Shown piece after piece: positions 34,686 to 42,963 of a stretch of DNA of 64,000 bases. Made by a program: the position numbers and the translations under genes. The stretch covers positions 1 through 64,000 of the forward strand of contig JABUFA010000008.1 in NCBI GenBank assembly GCA_013314755.1. The letters run 5' to 3'. The number at the start of each line of letters is the position of its first letter. Position 1 is the first letter of the stretch. The notes below the pieces were generated by a model. The model did not search any database. It saw nothing but the letters and a program-made list of their open reading frames with translations, and was not told where the DNA came from. The DNA comes from Chthonomonadia bacterium (GTDB taxonomy: Bacteria > Armatimonadota > HRBIN16).

Positions 34686-35338
34686 TTTCGCGCTGGGTGA
34701 TATGCCCCATCCTGCGCATCTTCTTCTGGATGAAGGTAGAGGGGCGCGAGAACATCCCGCCCGGCGCGGCGATTCTGGCTCCCAACCACACGAGTTACAT
34801 GGACCCGCCCGTGGTGGGGTGCGCCGCCTGGCCCCGGCGATGCTGTTTCATGGGCAAGGCGCCGCTCTTCAAGATACCCCTTTTAGGCTGGTACATCTGC
34901 CGCGTGGGGTGCTTCCCCGTCCACCAGAACACCGCCGACCGCCAGGCGTTGCGCACCGCGCTGGATGTGCTGAGGCAGGGTGAACTGCTGATCATGTTTC
35001 CCGAAGGCACGCGCAGTGGAGACGGCTATCTGCTGGAGCCGCAGACCGGCGTGGCCCTGCTGGCAAAGATGAGCGGTGCGCCCGTTGTGCCCACGGCGAT
35101 TATTGGCACGCGCGAGATTATGCCCGCAGACTCTCGCCTGCCGCGATGGCACCGTTTGCAGGTCGTCTTCGGGGAGCCGATGCACTACGAACAGTTCGCC
35201 CAGCAATACGAAAGCGACCGTCAGGCGCGGGAAGCGTTCAGCCATGAGCTGATGCGCCGCATCGGCGAGATGATGGAGAGCCGAGGCTACCCCGCCTTCC
35301 GCCCAAAGACGCCTGACCAGCCGGCATCTGCCAGATAG
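34643..35338 (+). CDS. plsC: 1-acyl-sn-glycerol-3-phosphate acyltransferase
   Basis: A 231-residue membrane-associated acyltransferase for phosphatidic acid synthesis. The catalytic NHxxxxD motif is in APNHTSYMDPPV, and the substrate-binding block is MFPEGTRSGDG, followed by APVVPTAIIG. An N-terminal hydrophobic helix (LISRWVICPILRIFFW) anchors it. ATG 34643 has GGAGGAGGT nine bases upstream, inside cmk. The cmk-plsC order is conserved in many bacteria. Confidence 0.93.
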   Translation: MPCPVHERSATLYLISRWVICPILRIFFWMKVEGRENIPPGAAILAPNHTSYMDPPVVGCAAWPRRCCFMGKAPLFKIPLLGWYICRVGCFPVHQNTADRQALRTALDVLRQGELLIMFPEGTRSGDGYLLEPQTGVALLAKMSGAPVVPTAIIGTREIMPADSRLPRWHRLQVVFGEPMHYEQFAQQYESDRQAREAFSHELMRRIGEMMESRGYPAFRPKTPDQPASAR

Positions 35339-35373
35339 CTGCCACGTGGTATAATACAAGAAGGTGATAAGTG

Positions 35374-36243
35374 ATGGCTTTAGAAACTCTCGAGGATATC
35401 ATTCGCGCCTTACAGGAGCATCCCGAGTGGCGAGAGCCTCTGCTGGAAGCACTCCTGCCTGAACGTTATAAGCGACTTCCTGAACGTACAGACCGTCTGG
35501 AAGAAGCGCTGATACGCCTCGCGGAACAGAGCACAGAAACCGATCGGCGTCTGCGTGAACTGGCTGAGGAGACAAACAAGCGATTTCAGGAGATGGCAGT
35601 GCGACAGGAGGCGACCGACCGTCGGCTGGAACAGCTTACCGAACGAGTGGATGCGCTCACCGCACGGGTGGATGACCTTACCGTCAGGTTGGAACAACTC
35701 ACCGCACGGGTGGATGACCTTACCGTCAGGTTGGAACAACTCACCGCACGGGTGGACGATATTGCCGCCCAGCTGAACAGGCTGATAGAACGTGTTGACA
35801 ACATGCAGAAGGACATTGGCGAACTGAAAGGATTTCATCTGGAGCACTATTATCGTAACAACGCTACCGCAATCCTGGGGCTTTTCTTCCGCAAGCTTCG
35901 CGTAGTGGACAAGGGGAGGCTGATTGACTCGCTGTATGAACAGCATCCTCTGAGCCGTGAGGAGTGGGAGCAGATTCTGGCGGTAGACCTGCTGGTCACC
36001 GGCCGCCATCGCGCTACCGACGAAGAGTATCTGATGGTGTGGGAGATTTCGTGGACTGTGGACGAAAGCGATGTGCTTCGCGCCCTTGAGCGGGCGGATC
36101 TTTTGCGCCGACGAGGGATGAGCACCCTGCCGGTAGTGGCGGGAAAAGGCGTTACCGGTAACGCTCGCTCTCTGGCAGAAGCACGCCAAGTGCTGGTCGT
36201 TCTGGACTCGTTTCCTGTGGATGGCACAGGGATAATGAGATAG
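35374..36243 (+). CDS. Coiled-coil protein with a degenerate PD-(D/E)XK-like domain
   Basis: A 289-residue protein. Residues 30-155 form a long coiled coil, including a 14-residue unit (LTARVDDLTVRLEQ) repeated exactly at the DNA level. Residues 160-289 resemble the DUF3782-type nuclease-like domain (LEHYYRNNATAILGLFFRK, AVDLLVTGRHRATDEEYLMV, WEISWTVDESDVLRALERA). The usual ExK of the nuclease motif reads E-I-S here, so catalysis is doubtful. A TATAAT at 35350-35355 suggests its own promoter. The function of this group is unknown. Confidence 0.65.
   Translation: MALETLEDIIRALQEHPEWREPLLEALLPERYKRLPERTDRLEEALIRLAEQSTETDRRLRELAEETNKRFQEMAVRQEATDRRLEQLTERVDALTARVDDLTVRLEQLTARVDDLTVRLEQLTARVDDIAAQLNRLIERVDNMQKDIGELKGFHLEHYYRNNATAILGLFFRKLRVVDKGRLIDSLYEQHPLSREEWEQILAVDLLVTGRHRATDEEYLMVWEISWTVDESDVLRALERADLLRRRGMSTLPVVAGKGVTGNARSLAEARQVLVVLDSFPVDGTGIMR
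35656..35756 (+). repeat. 42-base tandem repeat coding for coiled-coil heptads
   Basis: Two exact 42-base units (35656-35697 and 35698-35739) plus 17 bases of a third. Each encodes 14 residues, i.e. two heptads, so copy-number change keeps frame and coiled-coil register. Confidence 0.9.
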
Positions 36244-36245
36244 CC

Positions 36246-37292
36246 CTACTCTACCACAATCAACCCCGGCTCCGCCTCTAACACCTCACCAATGACCTGC
36301 GCACAGGGGGTCTGGTGTTTGTGCAGTGCCGTCAGCAGGGCATCCGCTCGCTCGGGTGCTACCGCAATCACCAGCCCTCCTGAAGTCTGCGGGTCCAGCA
36401 AGACATGCTGAATCGACAGGGGAACGCTGTCGCTTGTTTGCAGAAACTCTCCAACGTACTCGCGGTTCAGGCTTCCGCCTCGTGTGGTGTTACCCTGCAT
36501 TGCCAGGCGTTCGGCGTCGGGCAGAAACGGTATCCTCTGCCAGTTCAGGCGAATCGCCACCCCACTTACCCGCGCCATCTGGTGCAGATGCCCAATCAGC
36601 CCGAAGCCGGTTACGTCCGTTGCCGCGTGCACGCCTACCTCCTGCATTGCCTCAGCTGCTCCAGCGTTCAGCGTCGCCATCACCTGTATCGCCTCGTCCA
36701 GAACTTCGGGGGGACACTCGTCGAACTTCGCTGCGGTGGTGATGATGCCCACCCCCAGCGGCTTGGTCAACACCAGCAGGTCGCCGGGCACCGCTCCGGC
36801 GTTGGTAACCACCTTCTGCGGGTGCACCAAGCCCGTTACCGCCATGCCGTATTTGGGTTCGGGGTCGTCCACGCTGTGCCCGCCGACGATGACCACGCCT
36901 GCCTCCTGTGCCTTGTCGTAACCACCGCGCAGGATGTCTGCCAGCATCTCGGCGGGAGCGTTTTCAATGGGGAAGCAGACCAGATTCAACGCGGTCAGCG
37001 GTCTGCCCCCCATCGCGTACACGTCGCTGAAGCTGTTTGCGGCGGCGATGGCGCCGTACCAGTAGGGGTCATCCACCACCGGAGTGAAGAAATCCACCGT
37101 CTGCACGAGCGCGAGGTCCTCGCGGACGCGAAACACTCCTGCATCGTCGCGGGTGTCAATCCCTACCAGCAGGTCCGGGTGAGCGATATCCGGGAACTGA
37201 CGCAGAACCTGCGCCAGCTGGGTGGGTCCCAGTTTGCTCGCTCAACCCGCACAGCGCACCAGCTGGGTGAGCCTCAGGCGTTTGTCCTGCAA
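36246..37292 (-). CDS. selD: Selenide, water dikinase with in-frame UGA (selenocysteine)
   Basis: Reading TGA at codon 17 (37242-37244) as selenocysteine gives a 348-residue SelD, the usual length. It makes selenophosphate from selenide and ATP. The N-terminus reads RLTQLVRCAG-U-ASKLGP, where the UGA falls exactly on the catalytic Cys/Sec position of SelD. It is followed by LLVGIDTRDDAGVFRV, TVDFFTPVVDDPYWYG, GGHSVDDPEPKYG and ATDVTGFGLIGHL. The start is TTG at 37292 with GGGAGG upstream, one base after the purE stop. A model that ignores recoding would start at GTG 37136 and lose about 52 residues including the active site. A hairpin follows the UGA. Confidence 0.9.
37211..37241 (-). promoter_or_regulatory. 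Candidate bacterial SECIS hairpin in selD
   Basis: Directly after the UGA the mRNA can fold with GCGAGC pairing to GCU-GG-CGC (two-base bulge) and an inner UGGG/CCCA stem with a small loop. Position and size fit a bacterial SECIS bound by SelB. The loop has no clear GU motif, so pairing needs testing. Confidence 0.5.
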
Positions 37293-37293
37293 T

Positions 37294-37782
37294 TTATCCT
37301 CCCTGCAGTTTCCGGTTCTTCTCGCGCGACTGCTCGGCTATCTGCTCTTTAAACTGCACCAGCTTCGCGTGAAGTTCGGGGTTTGCTGTGGCCAGTATCT
37401 GCACCGCCAGAATGCCTGCGTTGCGCCCGCCGCCGATGGCTACCGTCGCCACGGGCACGCCGGGAGGCATCTGCACGATGGAGAGCAGGGAATCCAGCCC
37501 CTGCAGTTTGCTCTCAATGGGCACACCAATCACAGGCAGGGTGGTTACCCCGGCGACCACGCCGGGCAGGTGTGCGGCACCGCCTGCCCCTGCGATAATC
37601 ACCCGCAAGCCGCGTTCGTGCGCCGTGCGGGCATACTCTATGGTATCAAATGGTGTGCGATGCGCCGAGGAGACCTTCATCTCGTAGGGTACGCCGAATT
37701 GCTCCAGCACTTCCGCCGCCTGTTTCATCACCGGCAGGTCGGAATCACTGCCCATCAGAATCCCCACCAGCGGTTGCGACAT
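37294..37782 (-). CDS. purE: N5-carboxyaminoimidazole ribonucleotide mutase
   Basis: A 162-residue class I PurE of the purine pathway. It has [14 protein letters not shown] at the N-terminus, [15 protein letters not shown] with the catalytic His, and [16 protein letters not shown], then [18 protein letters not shown]. The length and the SAHR motif fit the bacterial mutase that partners PurK; purK is not in the window. The TAA stop is followed after one base by the selD start, so purE and selD share a message. A GGAGGT site precedes the ATG. Confidence 0.96.
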   Translation of the reverse strand: MSQPLVGILMGSDSDLPVMKQAAEVLEQFGVPYEMKVSSAHRTPFDTIEYARTAHERGLRVIIAGAGGAAHLPGVVAGVTTLPVIGVPIESKLQGLDSLLSIVQMPPGVPVATVAIGGGRNAGILAVQILATANPELHAKLVQFKEQIAEQSREKNRKLQGG

Positions 37783-37816
37783 CTCCTACCTCCTTCCGTT
37801 TTTCCCGAATGATACC

Positions 37817-39394
37817 CTATTCTGCCGTCACCTTCGCAATGGCCTCGCGCAGGGCGAACAGGGTCACCGGCTTGATCAGCACATAGTCCACCAGATGCGA
37901 ATAGGCATTTTGCGACACGCGCTGGTCGCCGAACCCGGTGAGCAAAATGATGGGCTTGTTGGGGGCAATCTTCTTGATTTCCGCCGCCAGCTGCTCTCCG
38001 CTCATGACCGGCATCGCCAGGTCGGTAATCACCAGGTCATAGCGCGACGCCAGAAACCGCTCCAGCCCCTGTTTGCCGTCCGATGCCACGTCCACCGTAT
38101 GCCCCTGCCGGAGCAGGTGCTCTACCACAACCTCGCGCACCAGAGGCTTGTCCTCCACGAACAGGATTCGCAGAGGGCGCAGGGGGGCAGTATCCTCCTT
38201 CACAAGCGTGTCCTCCGCCGGGGCAGAATCCACCGGCAGATACACCCGCATCACCGTGCCCTTGCCTATCGCGCTTTCTACCTCTATCCTGCCCTCATGC
38301 CTCTGTACAATGCCGTATACCATCGCCAGCCCCAGCCCCGATCCCTGCTCACTCTTCGTTGTAAAGAACGGCTCGAAACAGCGCGCGCGGGTCTCTTCGT
38401 CCATGCCGATGCCGTTATCCTCCACCTCCATCAGCACCCATGTGCGTCCACATTCGCTCACCGTGCGCGTGCGCACGATAATGTCTCCACCGCGAGGAAG
38501 GGCATCTACCGCGTTGAAGATGAGGTTCTGCAACACTTCGCGCAGTTCGCTGCCGTTGGCACGAAGGAGAGGAACCGGCTGAAGGTCGGTATGCATCTGA
38601 ATAAAAACGCCTCTTGCCTCCGCCTGCTCGCGCCAGCGGGGAGCGGTCATCTGAACGGCTTCCTCTACCAGCGCGTTCACGTCTACCGGCTGGCGCAGCT
38701 CGGCGCGTCCGCGCGGGCGATAGAACTCACGCAGGCGGCTGACCGTCTGTGCTGCGTCCTGTGCCGCGGTGTGAATCATCTCCAGATAACGGCGCACCTG
38801 AGGGTCAGCGGTGACAGCCGGGTTGTCCAGCAGAAGCTCGGTCAGACCCAGAATGGGCGTGAGCGCGTTGTTGAAGTCGTGAGCGATGCCGCTTGCCATC
38901 TCGCCAAGCGCGCGCAGGCGTTGTTGCTGGATAATCTGCTGTTGGGTCTCCTGCAACTGCCTCAACGCCTCCTGAAGCGATTGATGCGACCGCTGGAGCT
39001 CCTGCATCGCCTGCGCATGGGACTGCTTCAGCCGTTCGCGCTCTATCGCCTCTACGATGGCATCGGGCAGGCGAGCCAGATGCCCCTTCAGCACATAATC
39101 GCTCAGCCCCTCACGCATCCCCTGTACGGCAATCTCCTCACTACCCGAGTCGGTGACCATAACGACGGGAACGTGAGGATACCGAAGTTTGACCGTCTGC
39201 AGTACCGCCAGCCCATCCGACCAGTGCAGGTGGTAGTCGGTGAGCACAACGTCAAAGCCGCCCTCGTCCAGGGCGCGTTTGAAGCTCTCGTGGTCTGTCG
39301 CTTCTATCACCTGCAGGTCAGGAATGTGTTTGCGCAACAGCCTTGTAATCAACACGCGGTCGTTCGGGTTATTATCTACCAGCAGCACTTTCAT
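37817..39394 (-). CDS. Hybrid signalling protein: REC - histidine kinase - REC
   Basis: A 525-residue cytoplasmic protein. The N-terminal receiver (residues 1-120) has the phospho-acceptor Asp in FDVVLTDYHLHWSDG. A coiled coil leads into an HDFNN-type kinase box (MASGIAHDFNNALTPILGL), then the ATPase domain with NLIFNAVDAL, VEDNGIGMDEE and GSGLGLAMVYGIV. The C-terminal receiver has DLVITDLAMPVMSG and the conserved Lys in VLIKPVT. No membrane or DNA-binding domain is seen. ATG 39394 follows AAGGTG. It overlaps the upstream kinase gene by 23 bases and completes a KaiC-kinase-kinase operon. Confidence 0.9.
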   Translation of the reverse strand: MKVLLVDNNPNDRVLITRLLRKHIPDLQVIEATDHESFKRALDEGGFDVVLTDYHLHWSDGLAVLQTVKLRYPHVPVVMVTDSGSEEIAVQGMREGLSDYVLKGHLARLPDAIVEAIERERLKQSHAQAMQELQRSHQSLQEALRQLQETQQQIIQQQRLRALGEMASGIAHDFNNALTPILGLTELLLDNPAVTADPQVRRYLEMIHTAAQDAAQTVSRLREFYRPRGRAELRQPVDVNALVEEAVQMTAPRWREQAEARGVFIQMHTDLQPVPLLRANGSELREVLQNLIFNAVDALPRGGDIIVRTRTVSECGRTWVLMEVEDNGIGMDEETRARCFEPFFTTKSEQGSGLGLAMVYGIVQRHEGRIEVESAIGKGTVMRVYLPVDSAPAEDTLVKEDTAPLRPLRILFVEDKPLVREVVVEHLLRQGHTVDVASDGKQGLERFLASRYDLVITDLAMPVMSGEQLAAEIKKIAPNKPIILLTGFGDQRVSQNAYSHLVDYVLIKPVTLFALREAIAKVTAE

Positions 39395-40454
39395 CACTTT
39401 CACCTTCTACCAGAGGCAGTTCCACCCAGAACACGCTTCCTTCGCCCGCTTGTGATATCGCACCATATCGCCCGTTCAGGGCTGTAACCGCTTTTTTCAT
39501 GATGCTCAAACCCAGTCCCACTCCCGGATACTCTTCCACCCCATGCAGACGAACGAAGGGGGCAAAAACCCGTTCCACATCTTCCTGTGCCATGCCGATA
39601 CCGTTGTCCTGCACCTCGATGCGACAGAACTCCCCTCGGGGATAAGCGCGTATATCGACGCGAACAGCCCGGTTCTTATCGCGGAACTTCAGCGCGTTGG
39701 AAACCAAGTTCTTCACCACCAGCTTGAGCAGTAGCGGGTCAGCCTCCACGACCTCACACTGCAGATCACATTCTATTTGCGCGTTTGCTGTAGCGATTTC
39801 CTGTGCCAGTTCTCTCAGAGAGTCGTCAATCAGAGGTTTCAGCCACACGCTATAAATCTCCACCTCACGCCCCAGTCGCGCGAAGGTCAGCAGGGACCCA
39901 AGCACGTTTTTCATCTCCTGCGCCGAATCGGCGATACGCTTCAGATAGTCGGCGGTCTCGCTATCCGGCGGCACTCCGGCGTCCTCGATAACCGCCTGCG
40001 CGAAGCCCTCCATCGCCCGCAGAGGTGCGCGCAGTTCGTGTGTGACGGCGTGCACGAACGCCTCCATGTCCTGATTGCGCTGGTACAGCTCCAGCGAGAG
40101 TCGCCTTGCCCGAAGCATTACTTCCACCCGTGCCTGAAGCTCCACCCGCTGAATCGGCGTGAGGATGACCTCATCAATGGATTTCCACAGATTGCGCGTT
40201 GCCAGCCCCACGTTTTGCCTCGAGGTGATAAGCAGAACGGGTAAGAAGGTCGGAAGCGCATCCTGTTTCGCCTGCAGGATGGCATCCATATAGCGCTCCA
40301 GCATGACCCCGTCCACGACGATAAGGTCACACGCGCGCAGGGAGCCGCGGTAACGCTCCTCATCCAGCGCGACGACCGCATAGCGGTCTGCCAGAGCCTC
40401 CTCCAGCAGGCGCAGGTTTGTCCTGTTTGAGAGTATCACGAGCAGGCGGTTCAT
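39372..40454 (-). CDS. Histidine kinase with N-terminal receiver-like domain
   Basis: A 360-residue cytoplasmic kinase. Residues 1-115 look like a receiver-type fold (NRLLVILSNRTNLRLLEEAL; ACDLIVVDGVMLERYMDAIL; LPVLLITSRQ), but the surrounding acidic residues are reduced, so it may be a pseudo-receiver. The phosphorylated His is in FVHAVTHELRAPLRAMEGFA. The ATPase domain has NLVSNALKFRDKN, EVQDNGIGMAQEDVERVF and GVGLGLSIMKKAV. It begins as ATGA over the KaiC-like stop. It could receive its signal from the KaiC-like ATPase, as SasA does from KaiC; that link is inferred. Confidence 0.85.
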   Translation of the reverse strand: MNRLLVILSNRTNLRLLEEALADRYAVVALDEERYRGSLRACDLIVVDGVMLERYMDAILQAKQDALPTFLPVLLITSRQNVGLATRNLWKSIDEVILTPIQRVELQARVEVMLRARRLSLELYQRNQDMEAFVHAVTHELRAPLRAMEGFAQAVIEDAGVPPDSETADYLKRIADSAQEMKNVLGSLLTFARLGREVEIYSVWLKPLIDDSLRELAQEIATANAQIECDLQCEVVEADPLLLKLVVKNLVSNALKFRDKNRAVRVDIRAYPRGEFCRIEVQDNGIGMAQEDVERVFAPFVRLHGVEEYPGVGLGLSIMKKAVTALNGRYGAISQAGEGSVFWVELPLVEGESDESAAGR

Positions 40455-41905
40455 TGCTCTTCTTCCCACACCGGAGTGTCCGCCACGATGTGACGCAGGG
40501 TGGAAATGGGATGCCCTATCCAGATACCCTGTGAGGTGATTCGGAACTCGCGGAGGGTGTGGTCGAAGTCGCCGAGCCGCTTCTTTAGCACCCCAATCAC
40601 CCGCGTGAGTTCCGCCCGCGTGGGCGTGTATTTTTCGGCGTAGCGCAGGAACAACACCGTATCCGCCAGATAGCTCAGCCCCACCTCGCTGATCAGCAGG
40701 GGACCAGACACGGTGTGCGTCTCGTTGATAAGAAGCGTCACCACCCCGCGACTCTGCAGCCATTTGCACAGCGCATGTAACTGCCCCACCAGGTCCTCGC
40801 CGTGCAGTGCCAGCCGATAACCTGCCACACTGTCTATCATCACGATGCGCGTCCCATGTTTCTCCACCTCTTCGCGCACCATGTAGGCGAACTCTATGGC
40901 AGAGTGCTGAAGCGGTTCTACCTTTACCAGCGAGATCTTACCCTGCTCCGTCATCTCCGCCGCGGGGATACCCACCGAGGCACACCGGTTCAGAATAAGC
41001 GGCACTTCTTCCTCGAAGGTGTACACCACCGAGCGTTCGCCCCGTGTGGCTGCTTCCTTCATGAACTGCATTCCCAGCGTGGTTTTGCCCACCCCGCTTG
41101 CGCCCGTTATCAGCACAATGGTGCCGCGCTCCAGCCCGCCATGCAACAGCTGGTCCAGCGCAGGCACACCGGACGAAATCTGCTCCTGAACGGCGGTGAA
41201 ACGTTCTGGCTCCGGGAGCAGTTGCGGATACACATGCACACCCTGGCTGTTGATTCGCAAGGCGTGCACTCCGGTCCGAAACCCGCTACCCCGCATCTTG
41301 GTCACGCTCACACGTCGATGTCCGCCGTTCATCTCCAGATGGATAATGCCGTCGCTCAGTGACTGGAGGTCGTCATCCGGGGCAAGAGCACTGCTCTCAG
41401 AAGTGAACATCACCGTTGCGCCCTGCTCGGTGAGGAAACGCAGAAACGACAGCACCTGCTTGCGATATTCAAACTCGTTGGGGGTGAGATACCGGAAGTG
41501 AGTCATCGAGTCCACAAACACGCGCTGAGGCTGTAAACGGGACACAGTTTCCACCAGCAGCTGAGTAAGCGGGGAACGCTCTACCTCCGCGGGTGCAAAC
41601 AGGTCGTATGCCTGCGCCTGAGCAAAAAACTCCGAAGATGGGCTGAGGTCTAAGAAGTGTACCCAGCGCAGGTTCAGCCCCACGCTGGCGGCGTTCTGGC
41701 GGATTTTGCGCTCAGACTCATCCAGCGCCACGAACAGGCTGTTTTCCCGCCGCGTGCCTGCCGCCAGGAAGTGTAACCCAATCAGCGTCTTGCCTGTGCC
41801 CGGCGCACCCCGCAGAAGATACGCCCTCTGGGGGATGAGACCGCCCCCCAGTATCTCATCCAGCCCCGAAATACCTGTGGATATTCGCCGGGGTGCTTTG
41901 TGCAT
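40451..41905 (-). CDS. KaiC-like tandem RecA-fold ATPase
   Basis: A 484-residue protein with two KaiC-type domains. Walker A motifs are GAPGTGKT (residues 33-40) and GASGVGKT in the second half. The paired catalytic carboxylates appear as ALDESERK and TFEEEVPL, and Walker B-like strands as RVFVDSMTHF and RIVMIDSVAGYR. This is the circadian-clock KaiC layout, also found in many non-clock signal ATPases of archaea and bacteria. KaiA and KaiB are not encoded nearby, and I do not see the clear S/T autophosphorylation pair of clock KaiC. It is the first gene of a three-gene operon with two histidine kinases. Confidence 0.88.
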   Translation of the reverse strand: MHKAPRRISTGISGLDEILGGGLIPQRAYLLRGAPGTGKTLIGLHFLAAGTRRENSLFVALDESERKIRQNAASVGLNLRWVHFLDLSPSSEFFAQAQAYDLFAPAEVERSPLTQLLVETVSRLQPQRVFVDSMTHFRYLTPNEFEYRKQVLSFLRFLTEQGATVMFTSESSALAPDDDLQSLSDGIIHLEMNGGHRRVSVTKMRGSGFRTGVHALRINSQGVHVYPQLLPEPERFTAVQEQISSGVPALDQLLHGGLERGTIVLITGASGVGKTTLGMQFMKEAATRGERSVVYTFEEEVPLILNRCASVGIPAAEMTEQGKISLVKVEPLQHSAIEFAYMVREEVEKHGTRIVMIDSVAGYRLALHGEDLVGQLHALCKWLQSRGVVTLLINETHTVSGPLLISEVGLSYLADTVLFLRYAEKYTPTRAELTRVIGVLKKRLGDFDHTLREFRITSQGIWIGHPISTLRHIVADTPVWEEEQ

Positions 41906-41988
41906 CGCGTCACCACCACGCTCTGAAGGCAGATTTACTTTTTTTCTTGCAAATGCAGAGAAGTTCCTGCTTCTGGTACAGGGTGACC

Positions 41989-42933
41989 CTAACTCTCAGC
42001 CATCGGCGTCTTTTTCATGAACTCCAGCGTCTCTTCCAGCGAGCGCACGCCGGTGGTAGCGCCCAGAGCGGTCACGCACAGAGCGCCCACCGCGTTGGCG
42101 AACCGTCCGGTCTGCTCCAGGTCCCATCCTTTCACTACGCCCGTCAGGAACCCTGCAGCGAACGCATCGCCTGCGCCCAGCGCGTCCACCGCCTGCACCT
42201 GATAGCGGGGGATAGCCAGCTTCACGTCGCGGGTGCGGATATAGCATCCCCGTTCGCCCATCTTCAGACCGACCACCTTCACGCCGTGGTCCAGAAACAC
42301 CTGCGCGATGTCCTCCGGGTCTTCTTTGCCCGTGAGCATCTTCGCTTCCTCGATGCTGGGTATCATGTAGTCCACATAGGGCAGGCAGGGCTTGACCGTT
42401 TGCATCCATCCACTGCTGGTGTTCCACACGGTATCAAAGCTGGTGATGACGCCCATCTCCTTCGCGCGGCGCAGGAGCTCCGCCGTTGGTTCGCCGTCGA
42501 TACCGGGCATCACCAGCGCGCCCGCCACATGCAGAACCTTGCTCTGGCGCACAATGTCCATATCCACATCTTCCAGACGCAGGGCAGCGTTCGCGCCGAT
42601 GTAGTGCAGGAACGAGCGTTCTCCGTCGCTGTGCACCATCACCATCGTGGCGCTGGTAGCTTCCTTCTCGTCGCGCTTCACGCCGCGCGTGTCAATACCG
42701 TGCTTTTGCAATACCTGCACCAGAAAATCGCCGAAGCCGTCGTTGCCCACCTTGCCGATGACCGCCGTTTTGATGCCAATCTTCGCCAGCGAGACGCCGG
42801 TGTTCGCCGCACAGCCGCCGCTGTGCAGTTCCATCCGTTCCACCAGATTCAGCCGACCGCGCTCGGGATAGGTGTCAATCGGCTTCCCGACGACATCGGC
42901 AACCAGGATGCCCAGACAGGTTACCTCGTACAT
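41989..42933 (-). CDS. PfkB-family carbohydrate kinase
   Basis: A 314-residue ribokinase-fold enzyme. The N-terminal substrate block is HSGGCAANTGVSLAKIG with VGNDGFGDF. The ATP and catalytic block is VDALGAGDAFAAGFLTG, where the Asp of GAGDAF is the catalytic base. It phosphorylates a sugar or nucleoside, but the substrate is not evident; similarity of layout suggests the ribokinase/ketohexokinase-like group. The ATG follows AAGGAGGG. It is last in an operon after a membrane protein and a large secreted protein, with 30- and 9-base gaps. Confidence 0.88.
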   Translation of the reverse strand: MYEVTCLGILVADVVGKPIDTYPERGRLNLVERMELHSGGCAANTGVSLAKIGIKTAVIGKVGNDGFGDFLVQVLQKHGIDTRGVKRDEKEATSATMVMVHSDGERSFLHYIGANAALRLEDVDMDIVRQSKVLHVAGALVMPGIDGEPTAELLRRAKEMGVITSFDTVWNTSSGWMQTVKPCLPYVDYMIPSIEEAKMLTGKEDPEDIAQVFLDHGVKVVGLKMGERGCYIRTRDVKLAIPRYQVQAVDALGAGDAFAAGFLTGVVKGWDLEQTGRFANAVGALCVTALGATTGVRSLEETLEFMKKTPMAES

Positions 42934-42963
42934 GCGCTTTGCACCCTCCTTGTTCGTTTGATC

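Noticed and set aside
35656-35756. A short CRISPR-like array
   Set aside because: The units are directly contiguous without spacers and are in frame within a coiled-coil gene.
36405-37352. A 315-codon plus-strand frame
   Set aside because: It is antisense to selD, whose motifs are unambiguous.
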